Source of the DNA: Saprospiraceae bacterium
Lineage (GTDB): Bacteria; Bacteroidota; Bacteroidia; Bacteroidales; JAIPBB01
Assembly (NCBI GenBank): GCA_021739805.1
Contig: JAIPBB010000060.1
Location: 1 to 19,381, forward strand
DNA length: 19,381 nucleotides
Direction of reading: 5' to 3'
Within the stretch, counting starts at the first letter, position 1; each line of letters starts with the position of its first letter. Of this stretch, positions 1-8,342 are shown in pieces. The notes under the pieces are model-generated. The model had not been told where the DNA came from, did not search any database, and worked only from the letters and a program-made list of their open reading frames with translations. The position numbers were made by a program, and so were the translations under genes.

Positions 1-449
1 TCGCTGAACGGGCAAAACACTTATCTACAACTGCAAAAGTTGCTCATCCATGGGAATTTGTTCACAATGAGGTGGGCTATAATTATAGAATGCCAAATAT
101 AAATGCTGCAATAGGGGTAGCTCAGATGGAAAAAATATCTGAAATTTTAAAAAATAAAAAAGAAACTGCGGAGAGTTATTATAATCATTTCAATAATACG
201 GAAGTTGAATGTTACTTTGGCAATTCAAATATGAATCCAAATTACTGGTTGAATACAATTAAATTTGAAAATGAATCATTACGAACGCGTTTTCTTACTG
301 AAACTAATGCAAATGGTATTAAAACTAGACCTATATGGAATTTATTGAGTGAGTTACCTATGTATCAAGGTTGTCAGCGCGGTGAATTAATCAACTCCAA
401 TATTCTCGAAAAAACATTGGTTAATTTGCCAAGTGGATTTCGATCTTGA
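1..449 (+). CDS. legC: LegC-family aminotransferase, C-terminal part (5' end outside window)
   Basis: This is the 3' part of a PLP-dependent DegT/DnrJ/EryC1/StrS sugar aminotransferase. The reading frame is open from the first base (first full codon at 3-5), so the GTG at 72 is internal and not a start. The segment HPWEFVHNEVGYNYRMPN, followed by NAAIG and a Gln-Met-Glu, is the C-terminal signature that LegC-type enzymes share. These act on a UDP-4-keto-6-deoxy-HexNAc in pathways to legionaminic and related nonulosonic acids. The protein ends in NLPSGFRS, close to the usual LPS-type ending of the family, so the 3' end looks intact. The catalytic lysine and N-terminal half lie upstream and cannot be judged. 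By inference, dehydratase, NeuB-like synthase and CMP-transferase genes should lie to the left. Family assignment is firm; the exact sugar is not. Confidence 0.85.
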   Translation, partial: AERAKHLSTTAKVAHPWEFVHNEVGYNYRMPNINAAIGVAQMEKISEILKNKKETAESYYNHFNNTEVECYFGNSNMNPNYWLNTIKFENESLRTRFLTETNANGIKTRPIWNLLSELPMYQGCQRGELINSNILEKTLVNLPSGFRS

Positions 450-498
450 TTACATTTCATTTTCTTAGTCTTTTTACTCATATTGGCTTCATATTCCA

Positions 499-1623
499 TT
501 GAATATTTTAGTTATTACACATGAGTTCCCTCCTGTAGGTGGAGGAACTGCCAATGTGGCATACCAGATAGTTAAAAAGCTAATAGACAATCACCATTCG
601 GTTATTGTTTTAACCACTTCATATAAGAATACGGAGCTTTTTAACTGCGATGGCAAAATAAGGATTGAACAAGTATGGAGTAAACGAAAAAGTTTATTAG
701 AAAACTCCTCATTTATTTCTTTATTATCTTTTACAATACTTGGAACAATTAGGGCATTACGTATCATAAATGATAATAATATCCAACTTACGCATTCTTT
801 TATGACGATACCAGCTGGAATACTTTCCTTTTTCATTAAAAAAATAAAAAGAACACCATACATAATTACACTATGTGGGGGAGATGTCCCTTACCATAGA
901 GATTCTAGGTTAATTATTTCGTTACGTTTTGCTATTAAAATAATTTGGAAAAATGCAGATCAAGTTGTGAGTCTTGGTATGTATCTTAGAGATTTAGCTA
1001 AAAAAACTTACAGGGAGGCTGATCGCTTCCCAGTAATTTGGCATGGTATCGATTTATCAAATGTAAACAAAAAATCTAACAATAATAGCAAATTTACGAT
1101 ATTGACAATAACACGGCTTATTGAATCGAAAGGCATTCAAGATGCGATTGTGGCCTTGTCGAGAATCTCGAATAACCTTGATTTTGAATTTAATATTATC
1201 GGAGATGGTGAATATAAGAACGAATTAATTAAAATTGTGGCTGATCTAAACTTAAATCATAAAATAAATTTTAGGGGGTTTGTTTCAGAATCGGATAAAC
1301 AAAAAAAACTTGCGGAAAGTGACCTTTTTATTTTACCTACAAAAATTGATGTATTTCCATTCGTGCTACTTGAAGCACTCTCAAATGGTTTACCTATTAT
1401 TTCAACTATATGTGGTGATATTACATACTTAATTGATGAAAATATTGGGATTCTTGTTGAAAAAAGTGATGTGAAATCGTTATCAGAAGCTATACTCAAA
1501 GTATCTTCGGGGGAATTTATTAAAAGTCAGAGTGCTGTAAATAATAAACTTTCCCAATTTAAATGGGATAATGTTATTTCTGAATATGAATCTATATATA
1601 CTGGTATAATTGATAATAAGTAG
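499..1623 (+). CDS. Glycosyltransferase family 4, GT-B fold
   Basis: A 374-residue cytoplasmic or membrane-associated retaining glycosyltransferase that should add one sugar to the lipid-linked glycan. The N terminus ITHEFPPVGGGTANVAY (6-22) is the classic acceptor-domain start with a glycine-rich loop. The C-terminal donor domain has TRLIESKGI (205-213), IGDGE (234-238) and FPFVLLEALSNGLP (286-299). In the usual E-x7-E motif the first acid is Asp284 and the second Glu292, a conservative change. TTG at 499 is the start: an in-frame stop lies at 466-468 and no ATG or GTG comes between, and the canonical N terminus begins exactly there. I see no clear ribosome binding site. A 49-base T-rich gap separates it from the aminotransferase, and it overlaps the next gene by 14 bases. 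Donor and acceptor cannot be told from sequence. Confidence 0.9.
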   Translation: MNILVITHEFPPVGGGTANVAYQIVKKLIDNHHSVIVLTTSYKNTELFNCDGKIRIEQVWSKRKSLLENSSFISLLSFTILGTIRALRIINDNNIQLTHSFMTIPAGILSFFIKKIKRTPYIITLCGGDVPYHRDSRLIISLRFAIKIIWKNADQVVSLGMYLRDLAKKTYREADRFPVIWHGIDLSNVNKKSNNNSKFTILTITRLIESKGIQDAIVALSRISNNLDFEFNIIGDGEYKNELIKIVADLNLNHKINFRGFVSESDKQKKLAESDLFILPTKIDVFPFVLLEALSNGLPIISTICGDITYLIDENIGILVEKSDVKSLSEAILKVSSGEFIKSQSAVNNKLSQFKWDNVISEYESIYTGIIDNK

Positions 1624-2935
1624 ACACAATATACTTTTTGCGGTTACAATACTTACTGCATTAATTTTGAGGGTATTTATTGGAAATATTTTCTTCGAAG
1701 CTCCTCAAAATGATGGTTTGCTATACAATGCTAACGCATTAGAAATAATTAATAAGCCAAACTGGATTATTAATCCGAGCGAGCAAAATGCAAGGGCCCC
1801 TGTCTACCCCTTTTTTCTTTCAATTATTTATTTAATATTTGGTGTTAATAATTTTACCGCAGTCATTTTTTTTCAAGCTATTCTCGGTGTACTTTCCTGT
1901 GTTTTCATATTCTATATTTCGAAGCACCTTTTCAATGAAAAAGTCGCTTTTCTATCTCTTACTATTTCAACACTTTATCTCCCTTATTTAAGATATACGG
2001 GGTCAATTCTGCGAGAAACAATGATATTTTTCTTTGTTGTCGCATCCATTTATTCATTACTGATTTATATCAAAAATCCAAAATCCTTTAAAGATTTAAC
2101 TGTAGCCAGCTTATTTTATACACTTCTCATTCATACGGACCCAAGATATTTATTTTTTTTACCTCTGCTAATATTCGCTTATTGGCCATTTCAGATCAGT
2201 AGAGTCTTAATTAAAAAGTATTTTTATTACACGCTCCTTATAATTGTTATGTCCCTTCCTTGGTTAATTCGTAATTATATCGCTTATGATGGTTTAGTCG
2301 TGATCAGCAGTGTCTACTTAGATTTTAGATCAAATCATTCACGCCATGCTCAGTCTTTTATGGAAGATAGCATTAATCTTTCAAGTACTGAAAATTCGGT
2401 TCACTCAGCTAAGATTATTACCAATGAAGAAAGGTTATTAATTAAAAAAGGTTTGAATCCGCGAAATAGATCTTTAGCAGAAATAGAAGCCGTATTAGAA
2501 GATATTTATCCACCATCGAATTATTTGGAACGAAGATTGTTTATGCTCGGAGAATTCTTCAGAGTTACAAAATTTGAAGGAAACTTTTTCCCGTATCCAA
2601 GTGGAAAATTTGATGTTTGGTCTAACAAACATAATCTGGCCAATATATTTAGTTATGGAATAGTCCTAATTTTTACAGTTCTTGCACTTATGTATTTAGT
2701 TATTAAAAGAAAATGGCAATATCTGTACTTTATAATTCCAATTATTATCCAAGCAATATTACATACATTCGTCTGGAGTAGAGAGAGATACAGGCATCCG
2801 ATAGAATTTTTATTCATAATATATGCCTCTTTCGGTATATATATTATTTACAGAATGCTTTTATCTAGGATTAAGAAAAAGCCATTTGACATTAAATATA
2901 CGCCATTTTATGTTAGCTCAAAAATTATTAGTTAG
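1610..2935 (+). CDS. Multi-pass membrane glycosyltransferase, GT39/ArnT-like
   Basis: A 441-residue, strongly hydrophobic protein with about ten predicted membrane segments, resembling the PMT/ArnT superfamily. These enzymes use polyprenyl-phosphate sugars as donors on the outer side of the inner membrane. Family-like features are the first helix (about 8-26), the following loop with Asp35 in QNDGLLYNANALEI, then PVYPFFL (64-70), YTGSILRETM (129-138), where a conserved Glu follows the Arg, and RERYRHPIEF (391-400) before the last helix. A large soluble loop (about 235-340) lies between the helices. The start is TTG at 1610, inside the end of the preceding gene, which implies translational coupling. 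The family Pfam match is likely, but the acceptor (lipid, glycan or protein) is unknown. It could also be read as an unclassified multi-pass glycan enzyme; a Wzy polymerase is less likely. Confidence 0.75.
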   Translation: MIISRHNILFAVTILTALILRVFIGNIFFEAPQNDGLLYNANALEIINKPNWIINPSEQNARAPVYPFFLSIIYLIFGVNNFTAVIFFQAILGVLSCVFIFYISKHLFNEKVAFLSLTISTLYLPYLRYTGSILRETMIFFFVVASIYSLLIYIKNPKSFKDLTVASLFYTLLIHTDPRYLFFLPLLIFAYWPFQISRVLIKKYFYYTLLIIVMSLPWLIRNYIAYDGLVVISSVYLDFRSNHSRHAQSFMEDSINLSSTENSVHSAKIITNEERLLIKKGLNPRNRSLAEIEAVLEDIYPPSNYLERRLFMLGEFFRVTKFEGNFFPYPSGKFDVWSNKHNLANIFSYGIVLIFTVLALMYLVIKRKWQYLYFIIPIIIQAILHTFVWSRERYRHPIEFLFIIYASFGIYIIYRMLLSRIKKKPFDIKYTPFYVSSKIIS

Positions 2936-4421
2936 CTATTCGTCAAAAATAATTAATCAATTCATCCAATTACCCGCTACAGTTGTAGTAGCTAGAGTAG
3001 CTGGACCCACGGTTATTGGGACAGTGGCTTTCGCTTTGGCCTATACAAATACGTTTAAATTCATTTCTGATTTAGGAATTGGGACAGCTCATATAAAATT
3101 GGTTTCAGAAGGGAAACATAATGAAGGTGCCCTTCTAGCTACAATGGTGAGAATAAAATTTCTCCTACTGATAATATTTGTTGTTTTTGTTTCAATAGTA
3201 TTTATAATACAATATTATTTTATGAATTTGAATTTTGAAAGTAATGAACATGTTATTGTTATATTCCTTTCTTTGTCGGTTACTGTAATAGAACAACTTT
3301 ATACTATTCCGAAAACTACATTCGCAGCCAAGGTTCAACAGGCTAGGCAAGATATACCTAATATGCTTTACAATCTGATCTTTCAGATTTTACGGCTTTC
3401 AGTAGTTTTAATAGGATTTGGTGCCATTGCAATCGTGAGTACTAAATTTATTGCCGCAATGATTGTGCTTTTCATCTACTATAAGCTATTCAGTACAAAA
3501 ATTAATCTTAAGCTGTTCGATTCTCAAATTGCTCGAAAGTATTTTTCAATTTCAGGTCCTATAATCATTATAATGATTTGTCAAAGTGTAATTTATATGT
3601 CTGATAAAGTTATTCTTCAGTTTTTTACAAATTCTACAGAAGTGGGCATATATACAGCAGGGTTTAAGTTTGGTGGTTACATTCAAATGATTGGTAGTTC
3701 GATTGGGATACTATTTCTTCCTATATTTTCTAAAGCTTTTGTTGAGGATAAGATTGACGAGATCAATCATAAAATTAAGAAATTTGCTAGGTTTTCTTTC
3801 AATTTCATCTTACCGCTTGCACTTTTTATTGCAATTTTTTCTGACCAGATAATTCTTATTTTATTGGGCGCAGAGTATATAGGTTCAATACCGATTCTAG
3901 CGATCATTACTTTTTCAACTTTTTTAATGGTGAGTGCCACACCTTACGGAAATATAATTTCAGGGAGAGGAGAATTTAAAAACTTAGCATATTTTTATAC
4001 TATTCAGCTATTTGTGTTTTTATTATTAGCGATCACTTTAGTTTATCCAGAATTTTTAAATCTAAAAGGTCTAGGATTATCGATGTCCATATTAATATCG
4101 AATGTTATTCTTGCACTTTGCTTCTTAATTTTTGCTAAAAAAATTGATAGTAGACTTGTTGTTGGTCACGGTTTATCATCATTTGTATTTGGGTTAGTTT
4201 ATAGTTCTATATACTATATACTCTACGTCTTGTTTGGTGATGCATTAATTTACAAAATCTTTTTTGTAGTATTATTTTTCCCGCTATATTTTATTTTAAG
4301 TTATTATTTGAAAATTACAACTGAAGAGGATTACGTTAACTTCAAATTATTGTTTAATATTGGTAAAATAAAAAAATACATATCTGTTGAACTCCGAAGA
4401 GATAATGACGAAAAGTTATAA
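2910..4421 (+). CDS. wzx: Wzx-type oligosaccharide flippase
   Basis: A protein of about 503 residues with 12-14 hydrophobic segments, of the MOP/polysaccharide-transport superfamily. These proteins flip undecaprenyl-linked oligosaccharide across the inner membrane. The N terminus reads SYSSKIINQFIQLPATVVVARVAG in two parts and continues with GTVAFALAYTNTF and DLGIGTAHIKLVSEG, the typical first helix pair of the family. Central SDKVILQFF and VGIYTAGFK are also typical. The open frame extends upstream to a GTG-like position at 2823, but that would overlap the previous gene by 113 bases with non-family sequence. ATG at 2910 leaves a 26-base overlap and begins just before the first helix, so I prefer it. 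The next gene overlaps its last 17 bases. It is the only clear Wzx here, which argues for a Wzx/Wzy-style or oligosaccharide-export system rather than an ABC route. Confidence 0.87.
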   Translation: MLAQKLLVSYSSKIINQFIQLPATVVVARVAGPTVIGTVAFALAYTNTFKFISDLGIGTAHIKLVSEGKHNEGALLATMVRIKFLLLIIFVVFVSIVFIIQYYFMNLNFESNEHVIVIFLSLSVTVIEQLYTIPKTTFAAKVQQARQDIPNMLYNLIFQILRLSVVLIGFGAIAIVSTKFIAAMIVLFIYYKLFSTKINLKLFDSQIARKYFSISGPIIIIMICQSVIYMSDKVILQFFTNSTEVGIYTAGFKFGGYIQMIGSSIGILFLPIFSKAFVEDKIDEINHKIKKFARFSFNFILPLALFIAIFSDQIILILLGAEYIGSIPILAIITFSTFLMVSATPYGNIISGRGEFKNLAYFYTIQLFVFLLLAITLVYPEFLNLKGLGLSMSILISNVILALCFLIFAKKIDSRLVVGHGLSSFVFGLVYSSIYYILYVLFGDALIYKIFFVVLFFPLYFILSYYLKITTEEDYVNFKLLFNIGKIKKYISVELRRDNDEKL

Positions 4422-5700
4422 AATAATAAATATACTTAGCGCACCACCTTTATTTAAATCTATTGAGGGGATGAGCCTTTCTGAAATCATTCAAAGACAT
4501 GTATTTGAATATCTTGAGATTGATGAAAATGTTAAATATGCTTTTTTCTTTTTCGAAGATTTTCATGTTTTAAATGCTAGCAGAACGATTAACTTAACTC
4601 GTGAATTTGAATTGGAATGCTGGCGTCCTTACGGAAGTGCGATAAATAAAATATATTCTAAAAGATTTAATGGAATTTTACATAGACTTTTCCCTAGTTC
4701 TTCTCACTATTTACCCGTATATGGTTCTTGGAGCTCATCCAGTAAAATGCTTCTAGAACTTAAAAAAGAAATTCGAAATTATAATATCTTAGTACATTTT
4801 CAGGATGGACATACTAAATTATTCACAAATTTCATTCATCAATTGAAGAAATATAATGTGCCGATTATTGTTAGCCATCAGAGCGGATCCTTTCCGATCT
4901 TCCATATTGACAAAATCTCAAAGTTCAAGCCATTTCATAAACTCTTTAAATTGTATCATCACAAGAATCAGGTCTCCGCTTATAAAAAATTGGATTGTTA
5001 TTTTGCAGCCTCCTTTACAGAATATGACTATATGTTAAAGAAATTAAGAATGAAAAATGTATACTTTCAAAGAGATGGAATAAATTTCGATAAATTTTAT
5101 CCTACTAAAGATAAAAGAGCACTTAGGGTGGAATTAAATCTCCCGATCGAATCAAAATTAATTCTATATGTTGGCAAATTTTATCGCACTAAAAGTGTTG
5201 ATTGGCTTATAAAAAATTACTTTGAGTATAGGACGAAATTTCCTAACACGGACCTTGTCTTAATCGGAGGTGACGAGGATGATGAGTTTTATTCAATGGC
5301 AGTTAAGAGTGGTGCAATTGTTAGGACAAGGATGCCAAAAGAGAATATTGTAAAGTATATGCAGGCCTGCGATATTTACACTCTACCAACGCATGGTGCG
5401 GTAGTGCACAGCGGAGGCTTTGGAAATGCACCCATCGAAGCACTTGCATGCAATATTCCTGTTATATCCAATCATCTTATTCATTTCCCTGGTATTAAAA
5501 CTGAACTAGATTCAATAGGAAAAACTATGTGGAATGAAGAGGAATTTGTATCTAATTTGGAATTCATGATAAAAAATTTATCTCAGTACAATAATTGTAG
5601 GGAAGTTGCGAGAAATTATTTTGACGAAGAACTTCTACAAAAATTTGTTATTGATAAATACAAACAATTGTTTAATAAATATTACAAGAAAGAACTATGA
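4405..5700 (+). CDS. GT4-like glycosyltransferase
   Basis: A 431-residue GT-B glycosyltransferase, divergent in its N-terminal half. The C-terminal donor domain is recognisable: [18 protein letters not shown] (about 252-269), [12 protein letters not shown] (285-296), [11 protein letters not shown] (321-331) and [19 protein letters not shown] (337-355). The second acid of the E-x7-E motif is Glu345, while the first position is Gly337. The segment [11 protein letters not shown] (223-233) stands where PNGVD is usual. The N-terminal half has VHFQDGHTK and [11 protein letters not shown], which fit an acceptor domain. A TTG at 4387 would extend it by six residues, but ATG at 4405, preceded by the purine run GAAGAG, is the better start and gives a 17-base overlap with the flippase. 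It ends in an ATGA overlap with the SDR gene. The sugar added is unknown. Confidence 0.8.
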   Translation: MTKSYKIINILSAPPLFKSIEGMSLSEIIQRHVFEYLEIDENVKYAFFFFEDFHVLNASRTINLTREFELECWRPYGSAINKIYSKRFNGILHRLFPSSSHYLPVYGSWSSSSKMLLELKKEIRNYNILVHFQDGHTKLFTNFIHQLKKYNVPIIVSHQSGSFPIFHIDKISKFKPFHKLFKLYHHKNQVSAYKKLDCYFAASFTEYDYMLKKLRMKNVYFQRDGINFDKFYPTKDKRALRVELNLPIESKLILYVGKFYRTKSVDWLIKNYFEYRTKFPNTDLVLIGGDEDDEFYSMAVKSGAIVRTRMPKENIVKYMQACDIYTLPTHGAVVHSGGFGNAPIEALACNIPVISNHLIHFPGIKTELDSIGKTMWNEEEFVSNLEFMIKNLSQYNNCREVARNYFDEELLQKFVIDKYKQLFNKYYKKEL

Positions 5701-6653
5701 TTAAAAACAAAACTATTTTTATTACCGGTGGTGCCGGTTTTATAGCAAATACTATAATTTCTAAGCTGATTGAGAATAATCAGATTATCATTTATGATAA
5801 TTTTCACAGGGATACTTTTTCGAGCAGTCCATATTTCAAACACAAGAATGTTAAAGTGATTGAAGGGGATGTCTTGGATTTTAACCTCTTGGTTGAGAGT
5901 ATGAAAGGAGTTGATTTAGTAATACATGCTGCCGGAATAGCGGGTATTGATACTGTTATTAAAAAGCCGACAGTTACTATGCGAGTGAATATGATTGGCA
6001 CTGCAAATGCGCTTGAAGCTGCACGAATTAATAATATATCGGACAGATTCATTGATTTCTCTACTTCCGAAGTATTCGGGTCTATGGCATTTCAATCTGC
6101 AGAAGATGACAACACAGTCGCTGGCTCCGCTGGAGAAGCGAGATGGACCTACGCTGTTAGCAAACTTGCAGGTGAACATCTATCTTTCGCTTATCACAGG
6201 GAATTTGGATTACCCACTGTCTCAGTTAGACCATTTAATGTTTATGGTCCCGGACAGACAGGCGAGGGGGCCATTCAGGTATTTATTAAGAAAGCGCTGA
6301 AAAATGAAGATATTACAATACATGGAGATGGAACTCAGATAAGAGCTTGGTGCTATATTGATGATTTTGTTGATTGTTTAATGCGATGTCTTGATGAACC
6401 GAAAGCTATTGGTGAAAGCTTCAATATTGGCAATGCCCGAGCAATAACCACAATTCTAGGTCTCGCAGAAGCTGTGTGTAGAGTGTTAAAATCAGAATCA
6501 AAAATATTATTTGTTCCCCCTTTATCGGCTGATATTGCGCTAAGAATACCTAGTGTTATAAAATCAAAGAAAATATTGAAGTTTAAAGCAAAAGTTGATC
6601 TTGAAGAAGGTATTTTAAGAACCGCAGACTGGATAAAAAATAATTTAATTTGA
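5697..6653 (+). CDS. Extended SDR: NAD-dependent nucleotide-sugar epimerase/dehydratase/decarboxylase
   Basis: A 318-residue extended short-chain dehydrogenase that should modify a UDP- or other nucleotide sugar. The NAD-binding motif is ITGGAGFIA (9-17), with Ala17 where the third glycine of TGxxGxxG is usual, and Asp34 ends strand 2. The catalytic triad is visible: Ser122-Thr123 in STSEVFGS, Tyr152 and Lys156 in [15 protein letters not shown] (178-187) and [12 protein letters not shown] (216-227) are standard sugar-binding segments. The STSEV motif, then ARW and the YxxxK block recall ArnA/UDP-xylose-synthase enzymes, which decarboxylate UDP-glucuronate. STSEVYG is also seen in LegB-like 4,6-dehydratases, so a 4-keto product is plausible but epimerisation is not excluded. 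It starts in an ATGA overlap and lies 16 bases before the aminotransferase that could use its product. Confidence 0.88.
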   Translation: MIKNKTIFITGGAGFIANTIISKLIENNQIIIYDNFHRDTFSSSPYFKHKNVKVIEGDVLDFNLLVESMKGVDLVIHAAGIAGIDTVIKKPTVTMRVNMIGTANALEAARINNISDRFIDFSTSEVFGSMAFQSAEDDNTVAGSAGEARWTYAVSKLAGEHLSFAYHREFGLPTVSVRPFNVYGPGQTGEGAIQVFIKKALKNEDITIHGDGTQIRAWCYIDDFVDCLMRCLDEPKAIGESFNIGNARAITTILGLAEAVCRVLKSESKILFVPPLSADIALRIPSVIKSKKILKFKAKVDLEEGILRTADWIKNNLI

Positions 6654-6669
6654 TTATCGGTAATAATTT

Positions 6670-7770
6670 ATGATAAAACTTGCCAAACCATTTCTTTCCG
6701 AGAGTTCCATTCAAGCAGTAGTTGAAATCTTGAAATCGGGAAACTTAGTCCAGGGGAAATATGTACTAGAATTTGAAGAAGCTCTTGCTCAATATATCGG
6801 TGTAGATAATGTTATCCTTGTTTCAAATGGAACGGCTGCACTTCATCTGGCATTAGTTGCACTTGGAATCGGTCCCGGAGATGAAGTAATTGTACCTGCA
6901 TTCACATATCCGGCTACAGCCAATGTTGTAGAATTGGTTGGAGCCAAACCAATCTTCGTTGATATTACTCTTGATGACTTTTGCATCGACACATCCCAAA
7001 TCGAATCAAAGATAACTAGGAATACTAAAGCGATAATGCCGGTTCATGAATTTGGGCAAGCCGCGAAGATGGATGATATCACTAGTATAGCAAATAAATA
7101 TGAATTGAAAATAGTCGAAGATGCAGCTTGCGCTTTAGGTACTCAATTCAAAGGCGACAAGGTAGGTTCTATTGGCGATTTAGGATGTTTCAGTTTCCAT
7201 CCACGTAAGGCAATAACCACTGGTGAAGGTGGAGCAATTACAACAAAAAATAAATATTTAGCAGATAAAATTAGATCTTTGAGAAATCATGGAATTAATT
7301 ATGATCAAAATAATATGAATTTTCTTTATGCTGGATTTAACTATAGGATGACTGAATTTCAAGCGGCTCTTGGATTGCATCAGCTTAATATTGTAAACGA
7401 ATTAATTGATAAAAGAATTGAACAAGCAAATATATATAATAGCCTTCTAAATCAAATTGAATGGTTGCAAATACCCCAATCTTTTCTTGATAGGTATATG
7501 GTATATCAGACCTACCATATCTTAGTTGGTGATAAAATAAGTCGAGATAGTATTATTAAATATATGAAGCTGAATAGTATTGAAACCAATTTGGGTGCGC
7601 AAGCTGTTCACTTGCAGAATTATTATGTAAATAAGTATCATTTAAAAGATTCAGAGCTTCCAAATTCTACATCCGCTTATCATCAAGGTCTTGCCTTACC
7701 GATGGGGCATCATCTAGCAGTTAGTGAAATCAAATATATTTGTAATATTTTAACTAATTATAAAGTTTAA
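6670..7770 (+). CDS. DegT/DnrJ/EryC1/StrS-family PLP sugar aminotransferase
   Basis: A complete 366-residue aminotransferase of the family that converts keto nucleotide sugars to amino sugars with glutamate as amino donor. Visible parts are VSNGTAALHLAL (51-62) for phosphate binding, VPAFTYPATANVV (75-87), the acidic pair in VEDAAC (149-154, Asp151 expected to contact the PLP nitrogen), Lys180 in SFHPRKAITTGEGG as Schiff-base lysine, and YAGFNYRMTEFQAALG (220-235). It sits directly after the SDR and five bases before a hexapeptide acyltransferase. Together they form the usual oxidise or dehydrate, aminate and acylate order for an N-acyl amino sugar. It differs from the LegC-type fragment at the window start, so two amination steps on different sugars are likely. 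No obvious ribosome binding site precedes the ATG. Confidence 0.93.
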   Translation: MIKLAKPFLSESSIQAVVEILKSGNLVQGKYVLEFEEALAQYIGVDNVILVSNGTAALHLALVALGIGPGDEVIVPAFTYPATANVVELVGAKPIFVDITLDDFCIDTSQIESKITRNTKAIMPVHEFGQAAKMDDITSIANKYELKIVEDAACALGTQFKGDKVGSIGDLGCFSFHPRKAITTGEGGAITTKNKYLADKIRSLRNHGINYDQNNMNFLYAGFNYRMTEFQAALGLHQLNIVNELIDKRIEQANIYNSLLNQIEWLQIPQSFLDRYMVYQTYHILVGDKISRDSIIKYMKLNSIETNLGAQAVHLQNYYVNKYHLKDSELPNSTSAYHQGLALPMGHHLAVSEIKYICNILTNYKV

Positions 7771-7775
7771 ATCAT

Positions 7776-8318
7776 ATGATGGATCATTCCAAACAAAAAT
7801 TATTCAGTTCTCATGGGAATGGAAAAGTATCTCGTAAGCTTTTAAAAGCAATTGGGGATAATGTTATAATTGAAGAAGGGGTCCTCATTTTCCACCCAGA
7901 AAAAATTGAGTTAGGAAATAATATTTACATAGGACATAAAACTATACTAAAAGGATATTACAAGAATTCCTTAGAAATCGCAGATGGTTGTTGGATAGGT
8001 CAGGGCTGTTATTTTCATAGTGCTGGAGGATTGTCGATTGGAAAATCTGTTGGCATTGGACCGTTCGTAAAAATATTGACTTCGCAGCATGATCCCAAAG
8101 ATTTGGAAAAACCTGTCTTGCACGAAGAATTAGTATATAATTCGGTGGAAATTAAGGATGGCGCAGATATTGGAACCAGCTCCATTATTCTTCCTGGAGT
8201 GACTATAGGTGAAGGTGCTATTATTGGGGCAGGAGCAGTAGTGACTAAAAATGTACCCGACTTTGGAGTTGCTGTAGGCTGCCCTGCAAAAATAATTAAA
8301 TATAGGACGAATACTTAA
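7776..8318 (+). CDS. Left-handed beta-helix (hexapeptide) acyltransferase
   Basis: A 180-residue acyltransferase of the LbH/hexapeptide repeat superfamily, normally a trimer using acetyl-CoA. Hexapeptide turns run from about 28 to 175, for example IELGNNIYIG (44-53), LEIADGCWIG (66-75), LSIGKSVGIG (86-95) and a C-terminal block VEIKDGADIG through IIGAGAVVTKNV (124-160), ending in the usual GCPAKIIK (168-175). His105 in TSQHDP is the expected catalytic histidine of the xenobiotic/sugar acetyltransferase group. There are two consecutive ATG codons (7776 and 7779), so the start is uncertain by one residue. The first 27 residues precede the helix. Its place right after the aminotransferase suggests N-acetylation of the new amino group. 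O-acetylation of the glycan is the alternative. Confidence 0.88.
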   Translation: MMDHSKQKLFSSHGNGKVSRKLLKAIGDNVIIEEGVLIFHPEKIELGNNIYIGHKTILKGYYKNSLEIADGCWIGQGCYFHSAGGLSIGKSVGIGPFVKILTSQHDPKDLEKPVLHEELVYNSVEIKDGADIGTSSIILPGVTIGEGAIIGAGAVVTKNVPDFGVAVGCPAKIIKYRTNT

Positions 8319-8342
8319 TAATTAAAGTGCGAATATATCAAA

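Noticed and set aside
450..498. Possible terminator or promoter between the aminotransferase and the first glycosyltransferase
   Set aside because: The 49 bases are T-rich but show no inverted repeat and no convincing promoter pair.
2823..2909. Upstream extension of the flippase frame
   Set aside because: It would overlap the preceding membrane glycosyltransferase by 113 bases and adds sequence unlike the flippase N terminus.
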